This document shows positions 1 to 5,924 of a stretch of DNA of 5,924 bases, piece by piece. The notes below the pieces were generated by a model. The model searched no databases. It saw only the letters and a list, made by a program, of their open reading frames with translations, and was not told the DNA's origin. Within the stretch, counting starts at the first letter, position 1, and every line of letters begins with the position of its first letter. The DNA comes from Oxalobacteraceae bacterium (lineage in GTDB: Bacteria > Pseudomonadota > Gammaproteobacteria > Burkholderiales > Burkholderiaceae_D). Made by a program: the position numbers and the translations under genes. The stretch is from NCBI GenBank assembly GCA_003132085.1, contig PKWO01000483.1, positions 7,125 to 13,048 on the forward strand, in the 5' to 3' direction.

Positions 1-1808
1 ACGACATCCTGGATTTCTCCAAAATCGAAGCCGGCAAGATGACGCTGGAATCCATTCCTTTCGATTTCGGCCGGCTGGTTTCGGATACCTTGCGCACGCA
101 CACCTTGCGCGCACAACAAGGCGGGCTGGAACTCGCGCTGGACCTCGATCCCGATATTCCGCGCCACTTGATCGGCGATCCGGGCAGATTTCGGCAAATA
201 CTGACGAATCTGGTCGGCAACGCGATCAAGTTTACCCGTGCCGGCGAAATCGTAGTGTGTGCCAGGCTGGTCTGCATCGATACCCGTGTCGCTTCCCAAA
301 TCGCACGTTTGCAAATCACCGTTTCCGACACCGGTATCGGCATACCGCAAGACAAGCAGCGCCTGATTTTTGAAGCGTTTGAGCAGGAAGATGGATCTAC
401 CACGCGACGTTTCGGCGGAACCGGCCTCGGTCTTTCAATCACAAAGCGTCTGGTTAATATGATGAACGGTGAGATTTCCGTTACCAGCGAAGTTGGAAGA
501 GGAAGCACATTTGTCGTCACTGTCGGCGTTGGCGTCGATCGGCACAGCAAAGATGGAATTGTAGAGATCATGCCGATTTCGCTTTCGGGCCGTACCATTA
601 TGCTGGTGGACGACAATAATACCAATCTGACTATCCTATCCAAGATGTTCGAGCGCTGGACTGTCGCGACTATTGTTCAGCATTCCGGCAACGATGCGCT
701 CGCATACTGCCGCAGCCAAGTTCATCCTATCGACTGCATCATCATGGACTACATAATGCCGGGACTGAATGGCTTTGAAACCGCGTCCGCATTGTCTGGA
801 ATTGAACATTACAAGGATGTGCCGATTGTCATTTTATCGTCCAGCGGCATACCGGGAGATGCGGAGAAATGCAGGGAATTGGGAATCCAGGGATATTTGC
901 TCAAGCCTGCCAGCCACGATGAGATCCACAGCGCGGTTTGCGGGGTGATCAATCGCCACCGAAACGAGGCGGGAGAGGCGCCGATCATTACGCGGCATTC
1001 GATTCGCGAAGCGGCGCCCTCGCTGTCGATACTGCTGGTTGAAGACAATCGACTCAATCAACAACTGGCGTTGGCATTGCTGAAAAAATGGGGGCATCGG
1101 GTCAAACTTGCGAACAATGGCATTGAGGCGCTTGAGATGCATCAGAGCCAGGTTTTCGACCTGATTTTGATGGATTTGCAAATGCCGTTGATGGGCGGAG
1201 TTGAGGCGACGGCGAAGATTCGGGAGCGCGAAAAATTAGGTGCAAGAAGAACCGTAGTCATCGCGATGACGGCCAACGCGCTGGAAGGAGACCGCGAGAA
1301 GTGCATTGCCGACGGAATGGATGATTATTTGTCCAAACCGTTTAAAGCAGAAATGTTCTCGAATATGTTGAAAAAATATTCGCCGTATGAGACAGTGCAG
1401 CCCCGGCCTCTTGAAAGCGAATCTGCCGGTACCTTACCGCCCCAAAGATTGAACCTTGCCGAAGATTATGTCGACGGTTTCGATTATGCGGGCGCCATCA
1501 AGAATTCGGACACGGAAGTGGTTAGGTTGATTGCGGCCCATTTTCTTGTGAATGTGCCGCAGCAGATAGCAACGATGCGGCACGCCTGGAAAACATCCGA
1601 TTTCGACGCGTTGCAGCGAGAGGCTCACGCGCTGGCCGGCTTGCTCGGAAATTTCATGGCGGAACCGGCCCAACGCCTCGCCGCCGAAATCGATCACGGC
1701 ATTCGCGAAAATCGCGCGTCGCACATTGCCGATCTTTTCGACGCGCTTGAACGAGAGATCGCGTTACTGGCGCCGCATCTGGCGGATGCTGCTCGCCTTG
1801 CGCCATAG
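1..1808 (+). CDS. Hybrid sensor histidine kinase, 3' part (HATPase-REC-REC-Hpt); 5' end outside window
   Basis: The reading frame is open from position 3, and the first residues (DILDFSKIEAGKM) are the end of the HisKA dimerisation helix. The phosphorylated His, any sensor domain and the true start therefore lie upstream of the window. The ATG at 39 is internal. Counting from that Met, the order is as follows. The HATPase domain (about 45-165) has N-box N57/N61, G1 box DTGIGIP (97-103) and G2 box GGTGLGL (126-132). Receiver 1 (about 186-305) has acidic pair D191/D192, phospho-acceptor D237, S267 and K289. Receiver 2 (about 329-448) has E335/D336, D379, T411 and K433. A C-terminal Hpt-like domain (about 490-585) has candidate histidine H530. 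Kinase and receivers have all key residues. The Hpt reads HALAG where the family has HxLKG, so its activity is uncertain. The family normally autophosphorylates on His and passes phosphate His-Asp-His-Asp. The stop is TAG at 1806-1808. The stand-alone Hpt gene follows 26 bp later, probably in the same operon. The signal sensed cannot be judged from this part. Confidence 0.95.
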   Translation, partial: DILDFSKIEAGKMTLESIPFDFGRLVSDTLRTHTLRAQQGGLELALDLDPDIPRHLIGDPGRFRQILTNLVGNAIKFTRAGEIVVCARLVCIDTRVASQIARLQITVSDTGIGIPQDKQRLIFEAFEQEDGSTTRRFGGTGLGLSITKRLVNMMNGEISVTSEVGRGSTFVVTVGVGVDRHSKDGIVEIMPISLSGRTIMLVDDNNTNLTILSKMFERWTVATIVQHSGNDALAYCRSQVHPIDCIIMDYIMPGLNGFETASALSGIEHYKDVPIVILSSSGIPGDAEKCRELGIQGYLLKPASHDEIHSAVCGVINRHRNEAGEAPIITRHSIREAAPSLSILLVEDNRLNQQLALALLKKWGHRVKLANNGIEALEMHQSQVFDLILMDLQMPLMGGVEATAKIREREKLGARRTVVIAMTANALEGDREKCIADGMDDYLSKPFKAEMFSNMLKKYSPYETVQPRPLESESAGTLPPQRLNLAEDYVDGFDYAGAIKNSDTEVVRLIAAHFLVNVPQQIATMRHAWKTSDFDALQREAHALAGLLGNFMAEPAQRLAAEIDHGIRENRASHIADLFDALEREIALLAPHLADAARLAP

Positions 1809-1818
1809 GCGCGCCAAA

Positions 1819-1824
1819 AAGGAG
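1819..1824 (+). promoter_or_regulatory. Ribosome binding site of the Hpt gene
   Basis: AAGGAG lies 10 nt before the ATG at 1835, in the 26-bp gap after the preceding kinase. It supports that start. It also suggests the small Hpt gene is translated efficiently in its own right from a shared transcript. Confidence 0.75.
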
Positions 1825-1834
1825 TGTATACAAA

Positions 1835-2191
1835 ATGAACTTGCCTCAATACAGCCATTGCCAACCCGGCCTGCTGCTGGAAACTGTCGGAGATGACCGC
1901 GAAGTGTTTCTTCAATTAGTGGAGATTTTTATGCGCGAAAGCGCTGAGAAATGCGAACTATTGCGTTTGGCGGCCGCTGCTGCCGACTTCGAACAATTGG
2001 GTTTTCAAAGTCACGCGCTCAAAGGAACGGTGGGGCCGCTGGGCGCGCGCGCACTGGTGCAAATGCTTCTGCTTATGGAAGACGAATGCGGACGCAAGCA
2101 ATGCATCTGCGATGCCGAACGGATTTCGATGATCGATGAAGAACTGAGCCACGTTCGCCGTGAAATGCAACAATTCATTGCACATTTTTAG
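1835..2191 (+). CDS. Stand-alone Hpt (histidine phosphotransfer) protein
   Basis: This 118-residue protein is the size of a single four-helix Hpt domain. The motif HALKG places the phospho-accepting histidine at H60, with the conserved lysine at K63 and glycine at G64. It is followed by GPLGA (67-71), the usual turn before the next helix. The opening (LLETVGDDREVFLQLVEIF, 14-32) is the typical first Hpt helix, and there is no signal peptide or membrane segment, so it should be cytoplasmic. Such proteins carry phosphate between a receiver of a hybrid kinase and the receiver of a response regulator. It sits between two hybrid kinases, 26 bp after the first and 77 bp before the second, so either could be its donor. 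The second is the stronger candidate, as it has no Hpt of its own. The start is supported by AAGGAG 10 nt upstream. It could also hold phosphate as a sink. The Hpt assignment is firm; the partners are inferred. Confidence 0.9.
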   Translation: MNLPQYSHCQPGLLLETVGDDREVFLQLVEIFMRESAEKCELLRLAAAAADFEQLGFQSHALKGTVGPLGARALVQMLLLMEDECGRKQCICDAERISMIDEELSHVRREMQQFIAHF

Positions 2192-2195
2192 ACGT

Positions 2196-2224
2196 TGGAC
2201 ATGCGCATGCCACAAAAATATACA
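2196..2224 (+). promoter_or_regulatory. Candidate sigma70 promoter for the Cache hybrid kinase
   Basis: TGGACA (2196-2201, five of six matches to the -35 consensus) is followed after 17 nt by TATACA (2219-2224, four of six matches to the -10). The predicted start would be near 2231, giving a leader of about 38 nt before the ATG at 2269. The spacer contains the palindrome CATGCGCATG (2200-2209). Read by eye only. If real, the second kinase can be transcribed separately from the upstream kinase and Hpt genes. Confidence 0.4.
2200..2209. repeat. 10-bp perfect palindrome in the spacer of the candidate promoter
   Basis: CATGCGCATG reads the same on both strands and overlaps the end of the putative -35 element. 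It could be a binding site for a dimeric regulator, but a 10-bp palindrome also arises by chance. Confidence 0.3.
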
Positions 2225-2230
2225 AAAATA
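2211..2230 (+). repeat. Short tandem repeat, two copies of a 10-mer
   Basis: CACAAAAATA (2211-2220) is followed directly by TACAAAAATA (2221-2230), identical at nine of ten bases. The tract is AT-rich, unlike the flanking coding sequence. Its 10-bp period is close to one helical turn, so it may bend the DNA over the -10 region. It may equally be simple low-complexity sequence. Confidence 0.5.
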
Positions 2231-2268
2231 AATGCAGGGATGAAGATTTGGCCGCAGGTGCGTAAGCG

Positions 2269-4491
2269 ATGAATCTGAAATCCGTCAGCGCAAGCCGCAT
2301 CATCTTCGTGGTGTGTATCATACTGGTCGCGATTACTTCCGCAAGGGCGGTTTTCTCAATCTGGTCGTTGCGTGAGACGGCGATCGAGGACTGGCGCAAG
2401 CAGATGGGGAATCTATCTCTTACGCTTGCCGAGAGTACATCGCAAATGATGGATTCTTCGCGTCTGGTGCTGGATGGTGTCACCGAGAGAATTCGGGAAT
2501 CCGGCATGCAGGACGCGGCGGCTCTTCGCGCAAAGGCAGGCACAGCGGAAATTAATCAAATGCTGCGCGACAAGACCGGCGGTTTGCCACATATTGATGT
2601 GGTCACGATTGTCGCCAGTAACGGTGACGTGTTGAACTTTACGCGTTCTTATCCGGCACCGCCAATCAATCTTGCGGACCGTGATTATTTTCAAGCAAGT
2701 TTGCGTGATCCCAACCTGGGAGACTTCATCAGCGCACCGGTACGCAGCAAAGGTAGCGGGAAATGGGTGTTTTATATCAGCCGTCGGTTGAATGGCGCGC
2801 ATGGCGAGTTTATCGGCTTGGTCGTAGTCGGCATCTCATGCCAATTCATCGCCGATTTCTATAGTCGGATTAGCCTGGATGAAAAGGCGTCGTTTAATTT
2901 GTACCGAAGAGATTTCGTGCTGCTTGCACACTGGCCGCAGAAAGACGATTTACTGGGAAAAGCCAATCTTACCGGATCAACTTATACCATCGTCGAGAAA
3001 ATGAAAAAGAAAAGCGATGTTGTGGTGACCGCCGCGCCCCGGTTTTCCGAGAGCAATCTTCCTATATATCGGATGGGCGCGTCGCGCGTGTTGGATAGCT
3101 ATCCGCTCATAGTCAATGTGACGATTCCGGAAGACGTGTTTTTGGGAGATTGGTACAAGACGTCCACATTGATCGCCACCGTTACCATAGGCGGTATTCT
3201 CTCGATGTTTATTTCCTTTTCCTGGCTTGCCAAAATACTCAAACAAAGAGAGTCGGACATGGAAGTCAATCTCATGTTGAGGCAGCAAGCGGAGGAGGCC
3301 AATCTCGCCAAATCGATCTTTTTGGCGAATATGAGCCATGAGATTCGAACGCCAATGAACGCGATTTTAGGGATGTCGGGGCTGATGCTGGAGACGAACT
3401 TGAATACGGAACAAAGGGAATATGCCGTGACCGTGCATGACGCAGGAAGAGGGCTGCTGGCCATTGTCAATGAAATTTTGGATTTTTCGAAGGTGGAAGC
3501 GGGTTATATGGAATTGGAAAATGTTCCGCTCGATCCACGTCGTATTATCGCGAATGCAGCAAGCCTATATCGTAAAAGCGCGAAAAGTAAAGGTTTGACG
3601 ATCCATGCGGATATCGACGAAAGGGTGCCGTCGGCCATCAACGGCGATCCGGTCAGATTGCAGCAGGTACTGTCGAATCTGATCGGGAACGCAATCAAGT
3701 TTACGCATGCGGGAAAGGTCGAAATTTTCCTGGCTGTGAATGAAGCGCAGGCGACGCAAAATGGACGGGTGCGCTTGAAATTTTCCGTCAGCGACACCGG
3801 CATAGGCATTGATGCCGACACGCAGAAAACACTCTTTCGCCCGTTTATTCAAGCGGATAGTTCGATTACCAGGCAGTACGGCGGCACCGGACTTGGGCTC
3901 GCGATCTGCAAGGGCCTGGTGACGTTGATGAATGGCGAGATATCGCTATCCAGCACACCGGGAAAGGGCTCGATATTCACCTTCGACATTGAATGTGACG
4001 TGATCGAGCCTGCGGCATCTCGTCCTCCACCATCCGATTTACCGCAGGCCGACATTGCATTGTCAACGGATACCAACTCGCCTGCCAATGAAATGGAAGG
4101 CGTCAACATCCTGCTCGTTGAAGATGGCGAGGCCAACCGCCGTTTGGCTGAAATTCTGCTGAAAAAGATGGGCTGTCAAGTCACCAGTGTTGTAAACGGA
4201 CTTGAGGCGGTGCGAGCGCTGCAACATAGTTCGTATGACCTGGTGCTAATGGATTGCATGATGCCTGAAATGGATGGTTATGAAGCCACTCGACAATATC
4301 GTGCATTTGAAAATATGCATCGGAAGAGCAGGTTGCCAATCATTGCATTGACGGCGAGCGCGACAACCGGTTATGAGGAACGCTGCAAGGAAGCGGGGAT
4401 GGACGACTATCTTGCCAAACCATATACCGCCGCTGCGCTGAGCGGCGTAGTCAGGAAATGGGTAAAATCTGTCGGCCGGAACTCGGTCTGA
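2269..4491 (+). CDS. Membrane hybrid sensor histidine kinase with Cache-type sensor (TM-dCache-TM-HisKA-HATPase-REC)
   Basis: Complete, 740 residues. Membrane segment 1 (about 10-33) and segment 2 (about 298-320) enclose a roughly 260-residue extracytoplasmic region. It contains DRDYFQ (137-142) and a GKWVFYISRRL stretch (164-174), which resemble double-Cache (PDC-like) sensors of small ligands. I cannot name the ligand. A short probable coiled coil (321-348) joins directly to HisKA, with no recognisable HAMP or PAS domain. The H-box is SHEIRTP with phospho-histidine H357. The HATPase has N470/N474, DTGIGI (509-514) and GGTGLGL (538-544). After a proline-rich linker (about 580-610), one receiver has E618/D619, phospho-acceptor D662, T695 and K717. 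There is no Hpt domain; the protein ends soon after the receiver, so it needs an external phosphotransfer partner, probably the Hpt protein encoded just upstream. The start is supported by AGGTG (2256-2260), 8 nt before the ATG. Its kinase core closely resembles that of the first kinase, suggesting related paralogues. Confidence 0.95.
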   Translation: MNLKSVSASRIIFVVCIILVAITSARAVFSIWSLRETAIEDWRKQMGNLSLTLAESTSQMMDSSRLVLDGVTERIRESGMQDAAALRAKAGTAEINQMLRDKTGGLPHIDVVTIVASNGDVLNFTRSYPAPPINLADRDYFQASLRDPNLGDFISAPVRSKGSGKWVFYISRRLNGAHGEFIGLVVVGISCQFIADFYSRISLDEKASFNLYRRDFVLLAHWPQKDDLLGKANLTGSTYTIVEKMKKKSDVVVTAAPRFSESNLPIYRMGASRVLDSYPLIVNVTIPEDVFLGDWYKTSTLIATVTIGGILSMFISFSWLAKILKQRESDMEVNLMLRQQAEEANLAKSIFLANMSHEIRTPMNAILGMSGLMLETNLNTEQREYAVTVHDAGRGLLAIVNEILDFSKVEAGYMELENVPLDPRRIIANAASLYRKSAKSKGLTIHADIDERVPSAINGDPVRLQQVLSNLIGNAIKFTHAGKVEIFLAVNEAQATQNGRVRLKFSVSDTGIGIDADTQKTLFRPFIQADSSITRQYGGTGLGLAICKGLVTLMNGEISLSSTPGKGSIFTFDIECDVIEPAASRPPPSDLPQADIALSTDTNSPANEMEGVNILLVEDGEANRRLAEILLKKMGCQVTSVVNGLEAVRALQHSSYDLVLMDCMMPEMDGYEATRQYRAFENMHRKSRLPIIALTASATTGYEERCKEAGMDDYLAKPYTAAALSGVVRKWVKSVGRNSV

Positions 4492-4608
4492 CGGGCGATC
4501 CCGGAGCAGGCCGGGCGATTGCCGTGGTGCTACTTGATTTATTCGGAGGCGCTAAGTTGCCGGAGTAAAATTACTTGAACATATATCTTGTTCGGTTCTT
4601 GATACCGT
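4492..4608. other. Intergenic region between convergent genes; no clear terminator
   Basis: These 117 bp separate the 3' ends of the hybrid kinase (+) and the response regulator (-). Two weak hairpins are visible: CCCGG-agcagg-CCGGG (4500-4515) just after the kinase stop, and GAACA-tatatct-TGTTC (4577-4593). Neither is followed by a T-run in the right direction, so no intrinsic terminator can be called for either gene. The heptamer GGGCGAT occurs twice (4493-4499 and 4513-4519), flanking the first stem. I see no gene here. Confidence 0.5.
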
Positions 4609-4992
4609 TCACGCTTGTTGTGTCGGCTGGGCGGCACGCAGGGCGGTTTCCTTGACAACCTTCAACACGATGCCTGCATTAAACGGTTTGATAATGAACC
4701 CTTTGGCGCCGTTTTCCAGACACACCTTGACCGTTTCCGCGTCGCGTTTTCCGGTCACCATCAGTACGATTGCCTTCGGCAAATCTTTCATAATCTGTTT
4801 CAATACGTCGATGCCGTTGCCGTCAGGCATGAGAATATCTAGGCAAACGAGATCCGGTTTCAATTTCAGCGCTTGTTCCAGCCCGCTCCTGCCGTTGCTT
4901 GCTTCACCTAGGACTTTGTGGCCATCGCCGCTCAGGATCGTGCGAAGCAGGGTCCGGGTCATTTCATTGTCATCGACGATGAGTACGTTCAC
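4609..4992 (-). CDS. Single-domain CheY-like response regulator
   Basis: This 127-residue protein is one receiver domain and nothing more. It has acidic pair D7/D8, phospho-acceptor D52 in LDILMPDGNG, T80 and the KP pair K102/P103, so all phosphorylation and switch residues are present. The last dozen or so residues (ending TQQA) are a short tail with no DNA-binding or enzymatic output domain. It should act by binding other proteins when phosphorylated, as CheY does, or relay phosphate onward. The start codon is GTG: the frame has a TAA stop at 5018-5016 and no ATG between it and the GTG. GGATGG 7 nt upstream can serve as a weak ribosome binding site. It lies opposite and convergent to the two hybrid kinases and the Hpt gene, so it has its own transcription unit. 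It is a plausible but unproven terminal acceptor of their relay. No chemotaxis genes are visible, so it cannot be called cheY. Confidence 0.93.
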   Translation of the reverse strand: MNVLIVDDNEMTRTLLRTILSGDGHKVLGEASNGRSGLEQALKLKPDLVCLDILMPDGNGIDVLKQIMKDLPKAIVLMVTGKRDAETVKVCLENGAKGFIIKPFNAGIVLKVVKETALRAAQPTQQA

Positions 4993-5102
4993 AATTTTTC
5001 CATCCCAAAATTCAAATTACGCAATGTCCTTGGCAGCAACGAATGTTCTCTCAAATTAGGCATCGTTATTGTTCATCGTATGGAGTCCGGCGGCGTCATG
5101 GC

Positions 5103-5108
5103 ATTATA
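5103..5108 (-). promoter_or_regulatory. Candidate -10 element for the response regulator
   Basis: On the minus strand this is a perfect TATAAT. The predicted start would be near 5096, giving a leader of about 100 nt before the GTG at 4992. At 16-18 nt spacing there is no good -35 (TCCGAT at 17 nt), and no TGn extension. If used, the promoter probably depends on an activator; the inverted-repeat cluster just upstream is a candidate site. Consensus match by eye only. Confidence 0.4.
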
Positions 5109-5125
5109 GCCCAGACAGCCCATGG

Positions 5126-5152
5126 ATCGGACCGAGTCGGATACTATCCGAT
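5126..5152. repeat. Cluster of inverted repeats built on TCGGA/TCCGA half-sites
   Basis: TCGGATactATCCGA (5137-5151) is a perfect palindrome with 6-bp arms. Next to it lies TCGGaCCGA (5127-5135). The outer arms ATCGGA (5126-5131) and TCCGAT (5147-5152) are also complementary. The cluster covers the -35 position and further upstream relative to the TATAAT at 5103-5108. It also lies just after the stop of the iron-sulfur protein gene. It could be an operator or an RNA hairpin at that gene's 3' end; no T-run follows, so a classic terminator is unlikely. Confidence 0.5.
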
Positions 5153-5173
5153 GGCCGGTGTTGCGACGTTCCG

Positions 5174-5924
5174 TCAGGCAAAAAATACCACCCAGAATAG
5201 GTCAATGAGGGCGATAGGTAGCGTGCTGACGGAGAACGCGAACAGCCGGCGTACCGAAAGACGGGTGACAATCAATTTCCAGCCAAGGTAAGCAGAAAAT
5301 CCGCTACCTGTCGCCAGTAGAATTACACGAACGATCGGAACCCATTCAAGCGATATTCCTTCCGCTTTCAGATGCGACAAAGTTAGCATCGAGAGGCCAA
5401 GAACGATTCCGACACCCGCAATCGGCACCAGGGACAAGGCCAAGCGTTGCCAAGACAGCGCGGGATGGTTGGCCAATCGTGCCGCCAGCCAAATGGCACC
5501 CAACACCGCGAAGCCAAGCGCAAGGCCGCCGCCTCCGATGAACATAAGGATGCAAAGACCGTCGAGCCAGGTGAATGCATCATGCGTCTCCGGATGGTGC
5601 TTTAGCAGCCACCACGGCGCATCGTCGTGCAGCAAAACAAACGAATGATGCTCAATGAGCCAGTTGGCTAAGGCTGCCTTGATTCGAATGAAGCGGGAAC
5701 TCGTTGGCCATTGAAACGTTGCAGTGGCAATCCCGATTGCGCCAAAAACAAGCGTCAGCGCTTCTGCCGTTTTGACATCGCGGTTGCCGGTGTTGAGAAT
5801 TTCGGCGGCGGGCGAGCGTCCGGCAAGACTGACGGCGCCTTTGTAATCACTGCAGCGCCCGCATGCGTGGCACGCCGACGCGCTCTTCATGTGGCGAATG
5901 TCGATCAGCGGCGCACAGTTCACC
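5174..5924 (-). CDS. Polytopic membrane protein with 4Fe-4S-type cysteine cluster, C-terminal part; 5' end outside window
   Basis: The frame is open to the right edge of the window. The GTG at 5923 is probably an internal valine, so only about the last 250 residues are present. Counting from it, C3, C18, C21 and C24 form C-x14-C-x2-C-x2-C, within the stretch ACHACGRC (17-24), which suggests one iron-sulfur cluster site. Five hydrophobic segments follow: about 53-72, 120-148, 161-182, 195-218 and 227-249, the last reaching the C-terminus. Between the first two is a roughly 45-residue loop rich in Trp and His, containing PWWLLKHHP (103-111). This looks like the conserved ferredoxin-type membrane proteins of Burkholderiales (broadly NapH/CcoG-like, usually annotated only as 4Fe-4S binding protein), which I recall from memory. 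A role in electron transfer at the inner membrane is inferred. The stop is TGA at 5176-5174. The response regulator lies 181 bp downstream on the same strand, probably as a separate unit. Confidence 0.75.
   Translation of the reverse strand, partial: VNCAPLIDIRHMKSASACHACGRCSDYKGAVSLAGRSPAAEILNTGNRDVKTAEALTLVFGAIGIATATFQWPTSSRFIRIKAALANWLIEHHSFVLLHDDAPWWLLKHHPETHDAFTWLDGLCILMFIGGGGLALGFAVLGAIWLAARLANHPALSWQRLALSLVPIAGVGIVLGLSMLTLSHLKAEGISLEWVPIVRVILLATGSGFSAYLGWKLIVTRLSVRRLFAFSVSTLPIALIDLFWVVFFA

Noticed and set aside
39..41. ATG at 39 as the start of the first kinase
   Set aside because: The same frame is open to the window edge and encodes the end of HisKA before this Met, so the gene begins upstream.
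834..1181. Minus-strand open frame opposite receivers 1 and 2 of the first kinase
   Set aside because: It lies wholly inside a clear kinase reading frame, and its translation shows no domain or motif.
2977..3470. Overlapping minus-strand open frames opposite the second kinase
   Set aside because: They are shadows of the kinase frame, with no ribosome binding site or recognisable protein family.
4500..4515. GC hairpin CCCGG-agcagg-CCGGG as terminator of the second kinase
   Set aside because: The stem is only 5 bp and no T-run follows, so it does not meet the pattern of an intrinsic terminator.
4577..4593. Hairpin GAACA-tatatct-TGTTC as terminator of the response regulator
   Set aside because: The stem is short and AT-rich, with no T-run after it on the minus strand.
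4652..5059. Plus-strand open frame of 135 codons covering the response regulator
   Set aside because: It is antisense to a receiver domain with all its conserved residues; its own translation looks like no known protein.
5921..5923. GTG at the right edge as the true start of the iron-sulfur protein
   Set aside because: It falls next to the first cysteine of the cluster, leaving no N-terminal part; it is more likely an internal valine in a gene cut by the window.

Overview
The window looks like a chromosomal signal-transduction locus from a Gram-negative proteobacterium. A betaproteobacterium of the Burkholderiales (possibly Oxalobacteraceae) is my best guess. This rests on protein style: BarA/LuxQ-like hybrid kinases, and an iron-sulfur membrane protein of a type I associate with that order. 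GC content is moderate by eye. The taxonomic call is an inference, because there is no rRNA or marker gene here.

Layout. (1) Positions 1-1808 (+) hold the 3' part of a large hybrid histidine kinase. The window opens just after its phospho-accepting histidine, and what remains is an ATPase domain, two receiver domains and a C-terminal Hpt-like domain. (2) Positions 1835-2191 (+) encode a small stand-alone Hpt phosphotransfer protein, 26 bp downstream with a good ribosome binding site. (3) A 77-bp AT-rich gap contains a plausible sigma70 promoter. (4) Positions 2269-4491 (+) encode a complete membrane-bound hybrid kinase with an extracytoplasmic Cache-type sensor, kinase core and one receiver. 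(5) A 117-bp convergent gap follows. (6) Positions 4609-4992 (-) encode a single-domain CheY-like response regulator starting at GTG. (7) A 181-bp gap carries its probable promoter and a cluster of inverted repeats. (8) Positions 5174-5924 (-) hold the 3' part of a polytopic membrane protein with a cysteine cluster of the 4Fe-4S type.

How the genes may work together. The locus has every part of a multistep His-Asp-His-Asp phosphorelay: two hybrid kinases, three receivers within them, one fused and one free Hpt, and a free receiver. The second kinase has no Hpt of its own. The Hpt fused to the first kinase lacks the usual lysine after its histidine. The free Hpt protein, with an intact motif, is therefore the obvious shared phosphotransfer node. 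The free receiver has no DNA-binding output, so the final response is either protein-protein (as for CheY) or lies outside the window. The iron-sulfur membrane protein is probably unrelated to the relay. I found no mobile elements, CRISPR arrays, tRNA or rRNA genes.
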